Position numbers and translations under genes: made by a program. Shown one piece after another: positions 1 through 8,518 of a stretch of 64,000 nt of DNA (within the stretch, counting starts at the first letter, position 1; each line of letters begins with the position of its first letter). The notes beneath the pieces are model-generated. The model had not been told where the DNA came from, did no database searches, and worked only from the letters and a program-made list of their open reading frames with translations. The stretch is from Colwellia_A sp047621305 (lineage in GTDB: Bacteria > Pseudomonadota > Gammaproteobacteria > Enterobacterales > Alteromonadaceae), in contig JBLHNB010000001.1 of the NCBI GenBank assembly GCA_047621305.1, forward strand, positions 1 to 64,000, given 5' to 3'.

Positions 1-110
1 ATTGCTCTTAAAAGAGAGTAATAGATCAAGATCTGGGATCCGCGTCAAGTATTTTTTTCATAATATTATTAGTAGTTTGATTTATAAGGAATTATTTAAT
101 GCTGATTTAA

Positions 111-464
111 GTGCGGAATGACAGATATATTGAATTAAACCCTGTACGAGCTTCAATGGTAAAACGTCCTGAAGACTATAAATGGTCAAGCTATCTCGTT
201 AACACTGGCGGCTCAACTAGAAAAAATTTGGTTATGCATGAAACCTACAGACAGCTAGGAAAAAACGAACAAAGCAGAATAGCATCCTATCAGGCTTTAA
301 TTAAAATAGGTTTAAAAGAAAAGGTAATAAAAAATATTCAGCGTGCAGCACGGTTTTCCATGCCTTTTGCAAGCAAGCGTTTTAAGAAACAAATTGAACA
401 AGCCATTTCAAGGAAAATCGGTTTTGCTAAACGAGGCAGACCAACAAAAGACCAACAAAAATAA
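111..464 (+). pseudogene. REP-associated tyrosine transposase (RAYT), 5'-truncated remnant
   Basis: The reading frame begins at a GTG directly after an in-frame TAA and encodes only the C-terminal part of a Y1/RAYT-type transposase. The segment RYIELNPVRASMV followed by PEDYKWSSY is the hallmark end of the catalytic domain in this family, and a basic tail follows. The N-terminal part with the HUH metal-binding motif is missing, and bases 1-110 do not continue the frame. The protein is therefore very unlikely to be active. It directly abuts a 32-bp repeat, which fits the RAYT habit of sitting beside short palindromic repeats. Family call is firm; expression is doubtful. Confidence 0.75.
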
Positions 465-496
465 ATAAATAAAATTCGTCACCGACCCCTTTATTG
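465..496. repeat. 32-bp direct repeat, copy 1
   Basis: This copy starts with ataaataaaattcgtc and ends with accgacccctttattg. It is identical to bases 681-712. It lies immediately after the truncated RAYT stop codon and directly before the IS630-type remnant, so it probably marks a recombination or insertion boundary. Confidence 0.85.
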
Positions 497-498
497 CT

Positions 499-666
499 AT
501 TGAACAAGTATGGCAATAGATAAGGCAAAACGAGCTAGCAAATAGATGCTTCAATGGTTATGAAGATATAGTGGATGAATGTTCTCGAGCATGGAAGAGC
601 TTTATCTCTGATGTGTCAAGAGTAATGAAATTATGTGATCGCGACTGGATAAAAGTGGGAACTTAA
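499..666 (+). pseudogene. IS630-family transposase C-terminal remnant
   Basis: Translation in the frame of base 499 gives IEQVWQ, a TAG stop, then IRQNELANRCFNGYEDIV and, near the end, CDRDWIKVGT before TAA. This matches the end of IS630-type DDE transposases (PIEQVW, then a Leu-Ala-Asn-Arg stretch and a terminal DWI). The upstream catalytic domain is absent and the in-frame TAG interrupts what is left, so this is a dead fragment. It lies between the two copies of the 32-bp repeat. Confidence 0.6.
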
Positions 667-680
667 TTAATGCAATTGGT

Positions 681-712
681 ATAAATAAAATTCGTCACCG
701 ACCCCTTTATTG
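681..712. repeat. 32-bp direct repeat, copy 2
   Basis: Identical over 32 bases to 465-496; similarity stops at both edges. The two copies bracket the IS630-type remnant. The motif with cgtcaccgacccct looks like a RAYT-associated repeat, although I see no strong hairpin within one copy. Confidence 0.85.
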
Positions 713-748
713 TTGTATTGTGTATTGCAGGTTTTTTGTAAATATCGC

Positions 749-779
749 AAAAAAAATGGCCTCAAAAGAGACCATTTTA
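749..779 (-). terminator. Rho-independent terminator of the surface-protein gene
   Basis: Read on the minus strand, AAAATGGTCTC, a TTTT loop and GAGGCCATTTT form an 11-bp stem with one G-T wobble, followed by a continuous T run. It lies about 60 bases after the stop codon of the gene at 837-2462 and is a textbook intrinsic terminator. Confidence 0.85.
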
Positions 780-836
780 TCAAAATAACATGCATAAAAG
801 GTGCATATGAATGCGCACTTTTACATTAATTATTTA

Positions 837-2462
837 TTACTGTTTAACACAAACCGCACCAGCTACTGCAGCGGCATCAGCAACAGGTGTACCACTAGTT
901 GCAGTAGTATCTACATCATAGTCAGAACCAGCTGGGTTACCATCCATTGTGTCACATATAGCGTCTAAAATTACTGTAGCGCCCGTAGACCAGTTACCTG
1001 AAGTAGTAGCTTCGAGTAAGCTACCAACACCAGCAGCAAGAGTATTAGCTGCAGCTAAAGCTGAGTTAACGGCAGAAAGGTTATTTGCTGTAGTGTTCAA
1101 AGCAACTGCATCATAAGTCAAAGCTAGACCTTTAGTGGTACTTTCTAAAGTTGCTTTGTTAGCTTCAGCAGCTGTTTTAGCATCAGCAGCAGAAGAGTCA
1201 ACTTGTGCTAAAGACATACGAGTTGAATCTGACTTGTCTTTAAAACCAGTGAAGAAAGAAACTTTACCATCTGGAGCGTTAACAGATACAGTTACTGTAG
1301 TAAAACCAGAAGTTACTCCGTCATCCAACTTGATAGCTGCAGAGATTAAGTCACCTAGTTTAGAAACAGATTTCTTAGAAACAGTACCAACATCTTCAAG
1401 TAATTTAGTAGTACCGTCAGCTTTGATATATGTAACATCAAAAGATGCATCAGTGTCAAATGTGCTAGTAGCATTAACGATTAACTGTGTATTAGGACCA
1501 AATGGTACAAAATTCATTTTCGTTGAACTACTGTTATATTTCCAAGCACCGGCAACGCCATTAGTTCCGATATTAAAAACAGTACTACCAGTACCGTATT
1601 TAACAGAAGTATCAATTTCAAACGTTCTTTCAACTAAAGCAGCTGTTGTAGGAACAGTTACTGTAAGTGTTTTAGTTGCAACAAGTGTGTTACCCGTTAA
1701 ACCAGTATATGAGTGTGAGGCTTCTGTTTTTGCAGTATTTATAGTGTAATCAACAGCGGCTGCATCTTTAACAGATGTAACACCATTAAAATTACCTTTA
1801 AGCGTAATTGTAAGTTCAGAAACTGATGATACAGCACTACCTGTATCGTTATCAGTAAAGTCAACTTTAATTGTATCAGTTGTGCCATCAACAAACTTTT
1901 TATTAGCTTGAGCAACATCAATTTCAGCATTTAAAATATGGCCATAAGTAACTGCCCATTCGTCAGCTACTGTTGCAACTGTTTTAGCGGCTACGCTACC
2001 AGCAACTGGAGAACCACCAGATGTTGTGAAAGATATAGCATAAGTAACAGTACTAGTTAACGTATCTAAAATGATTGGAAGCGTAGGAATAATGATTTGG
2101 TCAAGATCTACAACAGCGCCAGATTTATTAGCAAGAGTATAAGTCAGTGTAGAACCGGCATTTACTGGGACTTGATCATTATCATCAAATGTAATGATAC
2201 CTGCAACGTTTGATAAATAACTAGTTGTAGTACCAGTGTTGAAAACAGCACCTGAAATGGTAATAACCATTTTAGCGCCATTAAGAAGAACAGCATCATA
2301 TGCGTCATCTAAAACAACAGTAACCGATGGTGCAGTTGCTGTTTTAGCAATAGTTAAGGTTTGTGCAGAGATTTTTGATGCCGTAACTGTCGTTGTGTTT
2401 TCCGCTAGAGCGTTAACTGAAAGACCAGTAAGAGCCAAAGCTAGTAAAGTTTTTTTAAACAT
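837..2462 (-). CDS. Secreted Thr/Val/Ala-rich protein, candidate S-layer subunit
   Basis: The 541-residue product begins with a clear Sec signal peptide (MFKKTLLALALTGLSVNALA, cleavage after ALA). The mature part is acidic and rich in Thr, Val, Ala, Ser and Asp, as expected of stacked beta domains. An Ala-rich, probably helical stretch lies around residues 420-490. The only cysteines are two near the C-terminus (CDTMDG and AVCVKQ), which could form one disulfide. It has its own strong promoter, a structured leader and a strong terminator, which suggests abundant expression. It directly follows a complete type II secretion-like operon, so it is probably that system's cargo. A marine S-layer protein such as Slr4 of Pseudoalteromonas tunicata is the closest type I can think of; the assignment is inference. 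A biofilm-matrix protein or adhesin is the main alternative. Confidence 0.6.
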   Translation of the reverse strand: MFKKTLLALALTGLSVNALAENTTTVTASKISAQTLTIAKTATAPSVTVVLDDAYDAVLLNGAKMVITISGAVFNTGTTTSYLSNVAGIITFDDNDQVPVNAGSTLTYTLANKSGAVVDLDQIIIPTLPIILDTLTSTVTYAISFTTSGGSPVAGSVAAKTVATVADEWAVTYGHILNAEIDVAQANKKFVDGTTDTIKVDFTDNDTGSAVSSVSELTITLKGNFNGVTSVKDAAAVDYTINTAKTEASHSYTGLTGNTLVATKTLTVTVPTTAALVERTFEIDTSVKYGTGSTVFNIGTNGVAGAWKYNSSSTKMNFVPFGPNTQLIVNATSTFDTDASFDVTYIKADGTTKLLEDVGTVSKKSVSKLGDLISAAIKLDDGVTSGFTTVTVSVNAPDGKVSFFTGFKDKSDSTRMSLAQVDSSAADAKTAAEANKATLESTTKGLALTYDAVALNTTANNLSAVNSALAAANTLAAGVGSLLEATTSGNWSTGATVILDAICDTMDGNPAGSDYDVDTTATSGTPVADAAAVAGAVCVKQ

Positions 2463-2489
2463 TATAATGTCCTTTATATTTCATGAATC

Positions 2490-2505
2490 GAGAGCAAAAG
2501 CTCTC
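2490..2505 (-). promoter_or_regulatory. Hairpin in the 5' leader of the surface-protein gene
   Basis: GAGAGC, loop TTTT, GCTCTC forms a 6-bp GC-rich hairpin about 27 bases upstream of the ATG and just before the ribosome-binding site AAAGGA. A leader of about 120 nucleotides with a hairpin is typical of long-lived mRNAs for abundant surface proteins. The mRNA-stabilising role is inferred. Confidence 0.5.
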
Positions 2506-2593
2506 TATATTGTCTTTATCGAATCAGCAATAATAAATCACTACCCCTGGTACCGAGGTAACAACCTGGACCAATTGCGATAAAGCTGAGAAG

Positions 2594-2622
2594 ATTCTAT
2601 TGAATAGATTTAATGATGTCAA
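2594..2622 (-). promoter_or_regulatory. Strong sigma-70 promoter of the surface-protein gene
   Basis: On the minus strand there is a perfect -35 box TTGACA (2617-2622), a 17-base spacer and the -10 box TAGAAT (2594-2599). The predicted start of transcription is near base 2587, giving a leader of about 125 nucleotides. It lies in the 228-base gap after gspD, so the gene can be transcribed independently of the secretion operon. Confidence 0.75.
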
Positions 2623-2641
2623 CTAATAAACCCGTCATTTT

Positions 2642-2675
2642 CGTTATTATTCTAGTTAATAATAAAATAATAACG
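2642..2675 (-). terminator. AT-rich hairpin after the secretin gene, possible terminator
   Basis: cgttattatt and aataataacg form a perfect 10-bp stem around a 14-base loop, 16 bases beyond the secretin stop codon and just upstream of the surface-protein promoter. It would separate the two transcription units. The stem is AT-rich and has no long T run, so the call is tentative. Confidence 0.35.
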
Positions 2676-2690
2676 CACTTATTTCCTTTA

Positions 2691-4814
2691 TTAGTCAAGT
2701 ATTTGTAAAAGTTCTAATTCTTGCCGTAATTTATTACGTATTACATGCCATTCATCATTTGATTCGATCACTCTTGGCGTGACCATAATAACCAATTCAG
2801 TTTGTGTTTTACTATTCGCTTTACCATCGAATAGTTTACCAATAAGTGGTAGCGATGAGAAAATAGGTACACCAGTATCTTCTGTTTTCTTATCTTCACT
2901 GATCAAACCACCAAGAATAATCGTTTCGCCACTTTCAGCGACCACTTCAGTGGTTAAGCCACGTTCAAATATGATCGGCGAGCCAGCAACCGCAGCACTG
3001 CCCGCCGCTGAACTACTTATTTTCTGGTCAATAGTCATAATAACTACGCCTTGTGCATTAATGGTGGGGGTAACGGTTAATTGCACACCCGTTTTTCGAT
3101 AGACAACAGAGGTCCTACTACCATTTACAGCGTCAGTTATTACAGCGCCTACTGTCGGTATGTCGTCACCGACGGTAATATTTGCACTGACACCATCACG
3201 TACTAACAATGAAGGGCGTGATAATATATTGACTAACGAATTTGATTGAAACAAATTAAGGTCAATAGCGCCGTTAATACCCGATAAAGAATAAGAAAGC
3301 ACGCCGGCGCTGGCAGAGCCTAAATTGAAGCCTTTTGAAACCGTACTCTTGTCTTTATTAGACAAACTAAATGACACGCCCTGTTTAAAGTCATCTATTA
3401 ATTTAACTTCTGCAATAATCATTTCAAGCATTATTTGCTTTGGCATGACGTCTAATCGTTTAATAAGTGGCAGTAATTTTTTATATTCTTGTCCGGTTGT
3501 TTGAAAAATCAAACTGTTTGAGCGTTCATCTATCACTAAGGCAACATTACCGATAACACCTGCGGTATTTTGTGAGTTCCTTGTATTTTGCTGCTTCGCT
3601 GACGTTCCACTGCCTACGCTGCTGTTACTGTTACCGCCATTGAGTAAGGCTTGTAGACTCTCACCTAGGTCAGAAGCACGAGAAAATTGAGGAGGATAAA
3701 TAAAGTACTGAATTTCTTCCGATATTTCAGGTAAATCTACTTTTTTCATCCAAAACAGAGCGCGTTGAATAACATCTTGCGTATTAGCAAATAATGTTAA
3801 GGTATTTATATTAGGTAATGAAATAATGGTTAACGCTTGGCCTGGTAGTTTTGCGCTGCCAACACTGATGCCTTCTTGTTTTAAAAGCTCAGATAGTTTA
3901 GTTATGGCGGACTCTGTATCAATAAACTCTAATTTATGCATGCTAATGTGTTTTTTATTAGCATCGGGTTTATCAAACAACTGAAACAACTCAACCGCTT
4001 TGATAATTTCGTTACGTTTGCCTTTTACAATCAATACATTTTGATTACTGTCTGGATATATAACCACTTTAGCTATATCCATCATCGACAATTGTAACCT
4101 GGGGTTAAAGGCGTAATTAAACGGGACAAACTGCCAAATTTGCTGACTTGTTACCGGTATATCTTCGATTTGTTGACCATAACCATACGCTATTTGACCT
4201 TTAGCCGCGTTGCCTGCTTCTTCATTGATATAGTAAATATCATCATCGAAACGAATAACATAATTGCGTTCAGCAAGTAGTTCCTCAATTAAACTGTAAA
4301 GTTTTCGATGAGAAACACTATCAACTAAATTTAGGGTTAAGGTATTGTCGTCTTTTTTGACACTTTCGCCCAAAATATAATTAACTTCTAAAACTTCACC
4401 CATAACGTAATGTAAAAAGTCATTGAGTGCGAGTTCGTCAGCAGCGATTTTGATTTTTTTATCTTCACTAAAACGTTCAGTTATTGGTGATTCATTTTTG
4501 CTAACTTTTTGGGTAAAGGTAAATGGTTTAATACGTTCAACTTCATTTAACAACTGTGTATCGTTTTTTGTTTTGTCTTTATTCGTTAATTGATTGTTGT
4601 TTGACGTATTGCTTTCGGTGTTTTGTGATAACTCAGTTTTATCTTTTGATAAAAAAGAAGGGTTATAAGACATTTTATTTGCAGGCGTTTGACTACAAGC
4701 TGATAAAAGGCTTACTAAAACAAAACTGCCAGTCAAGTTTATAATTTTTTGTAAATTGATTGAAAACGGTTTTATTGCCGAGTTAACCTTTACTTTAATA
4801 ACGTGATTTACCAT
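2691..4814 (-). CDS. gspD: Type II secretion-like outer-membrane secretin (GspD family)
   Basis: The 707-residue secretin forms the outer-membrane channel. The N-terminus has a hydrophobic segment ending in a lipobox (LLSAC, Cys40), so it is probably a lipoprotein that needs no separate pilotin. An N0-like domain follows (about residues 115-195), then N1/N2-type repeats, with a Ser/Gly/Asn-rich loop around residue 400. The C-terminal secretin core contains GDDIPTVG and VAESGETIILGGL, then FSSLPLIGKLF and a final ELVIMVTPRVI. It is the last gene of the G-E-F-H-I-J-K-L-M-C-D operon. The placement of L, M, C and D also resembles mshI-J-K-L of MSHA pilus loci, but the pseudopilin set is type II-like. 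Confidence 0.85.
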   Translation of the reverse strand: MVNHVIKVKVNSAIKPFSINLQKIINLTGSFVLVSLLSACSQTPANKMSYNPSFLSKDKTELSQNTESNTSNNNQLTNKDKTKNDTQLLNEVERIKPFTFTQKVSKNESPITERFSEDKKIKIAADELALNDFLHYVMGEVLEVNYILGESVKKDDNTLTLNLVDSVSHRKLYSLIEELLAERNYVIRFDDDIYYINEEAGNAAKGQIAYGYGQQIEDIPVTSQQIWQFVPFNYAFNPRLQLSMMDIAKVVIYPDSNQNVLIVKGKRNEIIKAVELFQLFDKPDANKKHISMHKLEFIDTESAITKLSELLKQEGISVGSAKLPGQALTIISLPNINTLTLFANTQDVIQRALFWMKKVDLPEISEEIQYFIYPPQFSRASDLGESLQALLNGGNSNSSVGSGTSAKQQNTRNSQNTAGVIGNVALVIDERSNSLIFQTTGQEYKKLLPLIKRLDVMPKQIMLEMIIAEVKLIDDFKQGVSFSLSNKDKSTVSKGFNLGSASAGVLSYSLSGINGAIDLNLFQSNSLVNILSRPSLLVRDGVSANITVGDDIPTVGAVITDAVNGSRTSVVYRKTGVQLTVTPTINAQGVVIMTIDQKISSSAAGSAAVAGSPIIFERGLTTEVVAESGETIILGGLISEDKKTEDTGVPIFSSLPLIGKLFDGKANSKTQTELVIMVTPRVIESNDEWHVIRNKLRQELELLQILD

Positions 4815-4891
4815 GCTTACTTTACTCTTTACCTGTTCGTTAATTTGACTGTAGACTTACTAATAATTACCTAAGTGCTGGTAATATTTAT

Positions 4892-5431
4892 TTAGCTTTG
4901 TGATTTTGGTTTATACATATGTAGTGAGATAGTTTTTTGTTGCTGTATCAGTTTTATATGTTTAGTGCCTTGGATCCTTACCTGATACCCCGAAAAAATA
5001 CTGCCGTGATAAACACGTTTAATTTCTGGGTCTTCTTGTGGATTATTCAAGTTATCACCTTTTAATATGGCAATAGGAACATATAATGCCTGTTGCATTC
5101 CTTCTGGCTCTATAATAGCAAGTAGTCGATAGCGAAAGCCTTCAGTAAAAAAATCAATTAAATCACCTTCTTGAGCAAGTTGCTCGGCACGGGTTAAACC
5201 CTGAAGTTGATCAGCTATTATTGATTTAGGTTCTTGCCGATATGGGTTAAATGCGTTGTTAAGCCGCTCTCTGAATGCTGTTGTTAACTGAGGGTGTTGA
5301 ATAAAGGGGACAACATTAAGACTTTTATTTGCTTGCTCACTATTATTTGTACTGTTATTAAAACGGTACGACAAGTCCAAAAAAATAAAAAACGCGCCAA
5401 CGAATATAGTCGATATAATCACGTTTTTCAT
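4892..5431 (-). CDS. GspC/PilP-like inner-membrane secretion protein
   Basis: This 179-residue protein has one N-terminal membrane segment (about residues 4-21), a polar linker, and a C-terminal region (about 95-175) with short beta strands and the pattern YHGSIFSGYQVRIQG. That resembles the homology-region domain by which GspC or PilP contacts the secretin. It overlaps the GspM-like gene by 4 bases and precedes the secretin gene, the position expected for the secretin connector. No PDZ domain is present, so it is a short form. Sequence similarity is weak; the call rests on topology and position. Confidence 0.6.
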   Translation of the reverse strand: MKNVIISTIFVGAFFIFLDLSYRFNNSTNNSEQANKSLNVVPFIQHPQLTTAFRERLNNAFNPYRQEPKSIIADQLQGLTRAEQLAQEGDLIDFFTEGFRYRLLAIIEPEGMQQALYVPIAILKGDNLNNPQEDPEIKRVYHGSIFSGYQVRIQGTKHIKLIQQQKTISLHMYKPKSQS

Positions 5432-5982
5432 ACTAATTCCCGCATATAAAGCTTTAGACTCATTCTACCTGAGACTTGTCCTAATTTTTTTTCATGACGT
5501 TCATCTAACGTATAATTAAAGTTATAGTTATCGTACCACTGTACTTGGCTTTCTAACGTCATTTGCAATTGTTGTAAGTCAGCAACACTGCCTTTAAAGG
5601 TGAACCTTACTTCGTTTAAAATCAGCCGCCAGTTTTTTTTGGTTATGGGTACCTTCCATCTCAGCCCATTAATGGTCATATTGTGTTGCGTAAATAATTG
5701 TTCTAATTTTTTTTGTTGCGCCAATTGAAACAAGCTTTGAGGGCTGTTGGCAAAGAAAAGTTGTTCACCTTTTTCTAGTTGTTTATCCATTTTTGACAAT
5801 TGTGACTGAAATAAAGCTTGATTATCTATTACCGCCGATGATTTAACCAAGCGCTTTGTTAGTAAAGCGTTAGTGGTGATCATCTCATTTTGCCAGTCAA
5901 ATAAAGGCACGATAACAAATTTAACGCATATTAATAATGCGATCACAAAAAGAGCAGGGTAATGCTTTTTAATCGAGTCCAT
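5428..5982 (-). CDS. GspM/PilO-like inner-membrane platform protein
   Basis: The 184-residue protein has a short cytoplasmic start, one membrane segment (about residues 10-28), a coiled-coil-prone stretch to about residue 90, and a small alpha/beta periplasmic domain. This is the layout of GspM/PilO proteins, which pair with GspL/PilN to build the inner-membrane assembly platform. It shares one base with the upstream GspL-like gene and overlaps the GspC-like gene by 4 bases, consistent with translational coupling. Confidence 0.65.
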   Translation of the reverse strand: MDSIKKHYPALFVIALLICVKFVIVPLFDWQNEMITTNALLTKRLVKSSAVIDNQALFQSQLSKMDKQLEKGEQLFFANSPQSLFQLAQQKKLEQLFTQHNMTINGLRWKVPITKKNWRLILNEVRFTFKGSVADLQQLQMTLESQVQWYDNYNFNYTLDERHEKKLGQVSGRMSLKLYMRELV

Positions 5983-7316
5983 TAACCTTCTCCTTCTTGC
6001 AATTTATTTATTTTTTTTGGGTTAATTAAAAAGCTCACGGTGAAACTTTCTTTTTGATTAATACCCCGTATTTCTGCGTCAAATTTGGCATCTTCGACAA
6101 AGTCCTGCTGAATTATTTTTGCTAAAAGGTCGGTAGATCTAAATACTCTCTGCTGTTCAATATTATCACTTTCAGACTCACTGGCAGGTTCCATGGTTCG
6201 CCCGATCATAATATAGCGATTATTATTACTATCAAACCTTAAGGTTTTAATATTAACATCTTCAATGACCGTTGATAATATTAGCCATAAATATGACCTT
6301 GCTTTTTGCTGGTCAATAATGTCTGCTAACACCGTCAACTTTTCTGTTTTTTCATTATATTTATTTTGTATTGAAAGTGCTTGATTGACCGTACTTTGTA
6401 GTAAAGAAAGTTGGTTTTCAAGTGATTTTTTTTGCCAAAGTAAGCCCGCTGAACTTATTGCCATATATAATGCAAATACAGCAATAGCGGTTAATCCGAC
6501 AATTTTTAATTTAGCTGAATTGTGTTTAGTTGTTAGTTTTCGCTTAAATAATTGAAAGGCTGTTAGTGGGCACTGCTTTACCCCTTTTATTAATCTATTA
6601 GCAAATTCTTTGTTATTGGATAAGGTTACCACTCCTTCATTAACCCCGACACTTGCACAAAAGCGCGTGCTGGTATTGATTAAATTACGACTTAAAAGCG
6701 ATACTGTGGATTTATTAAGTAAAGCAATAAATAAATCGCTTTGGGCTAAGTGTGTATCCGCTGAACTCGTGTTTTCTAAATTAGCACTTCCTACATTAGC
6801 ACTGTCTATGTTATCACTTTCTGCATTAGCGTCATTAAGTAACGACCTTTGTTGATGGAGTATCTCATTTTCAGCTATGGTGTGACTTAATAAAAATGAT
6901 TCAGGTATGATTATATTGGCTGCAGGAAGATTTGCGTCGAATGACCAAACATTCACGTTACTTGTATTTTCTTGTTGTTGGCTCACACGATAAGCCACAT
7001 TAGATTGCAAAAACTCTAATTTAAGCAATTTATCTAATTCTTTTTTATTACTAATTGGATAGGTTTTAAATTGCTCTTGATAGTATTCTCTGCCAACGAT
7101 TAATACGATAGGAAGTTTAGGTAATGAAACATTTTCTGTATCAATGGATGATTTATTATTAAAACTAAGGTCAGGGACTAGTTGTACACCCGTTTCAGTT
7201 TTAACAAAACTATAGATAATTCCTTTAGCAAAATACGCCACATTTTTGCATAATATATTGTTAAATATGTTATCGAGTGCTGTATTACTAAATGTATTGA
7301 TTGAAACTGGACCCAT
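5982..7316 (-). CDS. GspL-like (PilM/PilN-like) inner-membrane platform protein
   Basis: The 444-residue protein has a cytoplasmic N-terminal region of about 270 residues, a single membrane helix (about 273-293), a coiled coil, and a periplasmic ferredoxin-like domain with VNIKTLRFD and YIMIGRTM segments. GspL uses its cytoplasmic part to hold the GspE ATPase. Residues about 165-200 are a low-complexity Asn/Ser/Ala/Asp stretch. The N-terminal part is divergent, so the family call relies on architecture and on its place between GspK- and GspM-like genes. MshI of MSHA loci has a comparable layout. Confidence 0.65.
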   Translation of the reverse strand: MGPVSINTFSNTALDNIFNNILCKNVAYFAKGIIYSFVKTETGVQLVPDLSFNNKSSIDTENVSLPKLPIVLIVGREYYQEQFKTYPISNKKELDKLLKLEFLQSNVAYRVSQQQENTSNVNVWSFDANLPAANIIIPESFLLSHTIAENEILHQQRSLLNDANAESDNIDSANVGSANLENTSSADTHLAQSDLFIALLNKSTVSLLSRNLINTSTRFCASVGVNEGVVTLSNNKEFANRLIKGVKQCPLTAFQLFKRKLTTKHNSAKLKIVGLTAIAVFALYMAISSAGLLWQKKSLENQLSLLQSTVNQALSIQNKYNEKTEKLTVLADIIDQQKARSYLWLILSTVIEDVNIKTLRFDSNNNRYIMIGRTMEPASESESDNIEQQRVFRSTDLLAKIIQQDFVEDAKFDAEIRGINQKESFTVSFLINPKKINKLQEGEG

Positions 7317-7336
7317 AAAACGTTTATTACCTAAAA

Positions 7337-8446
7337 TTAACCATTTGAAGTTTGCATTATATTATATGGCACTCTAACACCGTCTGTATAAGGCGTGAAT
7401 TTCACCATCACTTTCCTGCTAGTTTTTGCTTCGCCATAACGTGCAAAAACAGTAATTTCAAGTGTGCGACTTGGAAAAAAATACATCTCTATTGCTGGAG
7501 ACAAATCCATTAGTTCAGCTACTTGCCGTTCATTTAAAACCATTTCACTTTGTTGATTAATGATTTGCTCAGCAATATTATCATTACTTAAAGACGCGAT
7601 TAAACTTTTAGGGCTAGTCATTAAGTTTAAGTACCCCGAACCGTACAAGGTAAAGTTGTTACTTATAGCGTTTAATAATACACCGCTGATATTTTTGTGT
7701 AATGACCACTCTCTTTTATCTGCGAGCAGATTGTTACGAATGTTGTTAGTACTTTCATCGCCATAATCGCGTGCGATATTATCACCATCTTGCCAGTCTA
7801 ACAAGATAGCTTCTGCGGAGAGTGCTTCAGTGTTAGTTAGTCCTGCATACATCAATATTTGCACAATAGTATTTTCAGCAGGATAATGTAAGTTAATTAA
7901 GCCTGCTTGGTCTTGTATTTTTACATGAACCCCTTGAGTTAATGTGAATGCTTGGCCATATAGATTCCATGGTAGCGAATTTAGTTGTGTATTGCTGTCT
8001 AATTCAAGCTTTGCATTTTTGCTACGATTAGCAGCGTTATCTTTTATGTTACTGAATGTGTTGTTTTTTTGTTTTTGGCGTTGACTTAAGTTCTCTGTTT
8101 GAATTTGCTGTTGCTCATGCCAATTACTGGCAATGGTGTTTTGTTGCCAGGTATTGGTTAATATTTCAAATAATACATCCACTTGTGCACTATGAAGATT
8201 AACATTTGCTTGGGTACGGTCGACCGCCCATTGCGCCATTTGTACTTGTTGTTTAGCTGACTTTGATACATATAGTGCTACAGTACTTAATATCGCCACA
8301 ATAATGAGGATTTGAATTAGCGCGATGCCATGTTGCTTTATCCTATGTTGCTTTATTCTATGTTGCAGTGAAATGTTTTCCCTAACGATTGAAACGTGTT
8401 CAATATGACTACTTTGGGTATTATTTTTTATTATCATGTCCATCAA
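7337..8446 (-). CDS. gspK: GspK-like minor pseudopilin
   Basis: The 369-residue protein has a long basic leader and the prepilin-type helix GIALIQILIIVAILSTVALYV. Residue +5 of the mature form is Gln instead of the usual Glu, as expected for GspK, which caps the pseudopilus tip. The large soluble domain contains an ALSAEAILLDWQDGD stretch and a later LMDLSPAIE segment, both typical of GspK. A short tandem repeat encodes HRIKQHRIKQH in the leader, and the exact start is uncertain because of it. Spacing to the next gene is 20 bases. Confidence 0.75.
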   Translation of the reverse strand: MMDMIIKNNTQSSHIEHVSIVRENISLQHRIKQHRIKQHGIALIQILIIVAILSTVALYVSKSAKQQVQMAQWAVDRTQANVNLHSAQVDVLFEILTNTWQQNTIASNWHEQQQIQTENLSQRQKQKNNTFSNIKDNAANRSKNAKLELDSNTQLNSLPWNLYGQAFTLTQGVHVKIQDQAGLINLHYPAENTIVQILMYAGLTNTEALSAEAILLDWQDGDNIARDYGDESTNNIRNNLLADKREWSLHKNISGVLLNAISNNFTLYGSGYLNLMTSPKSLIASLSNDNIAEQIINQQSEMVLNERQVAELMDLSPAIEMYFFPSRTLEITVFARYGEAKTSRKVMVKFTPYTDGVRVPYNIMQTSNG

Positions 8447-8518
8447 GCTCTTTTGCTTAAGTGTGTTTATTTTAACTAAGCTTTGCTCAACATAGTGTAA
8501 AACCTATTATCACAGCTC

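Noticed and set aside
1135..1749. 204-codon plus-strand frame inside the surface-protein gene
   Set aside because: Antisense to a gene with signal peptide, promoter and terminator; the frame is an echo of its low-complexity Thr/Val/Ala codons.
7337..8446. GspK-like protein as a defective pseudopilin because it lacks Glu at +5
   Set aside because: Absence of Glu5 is normal for GspK, the tip subunit.
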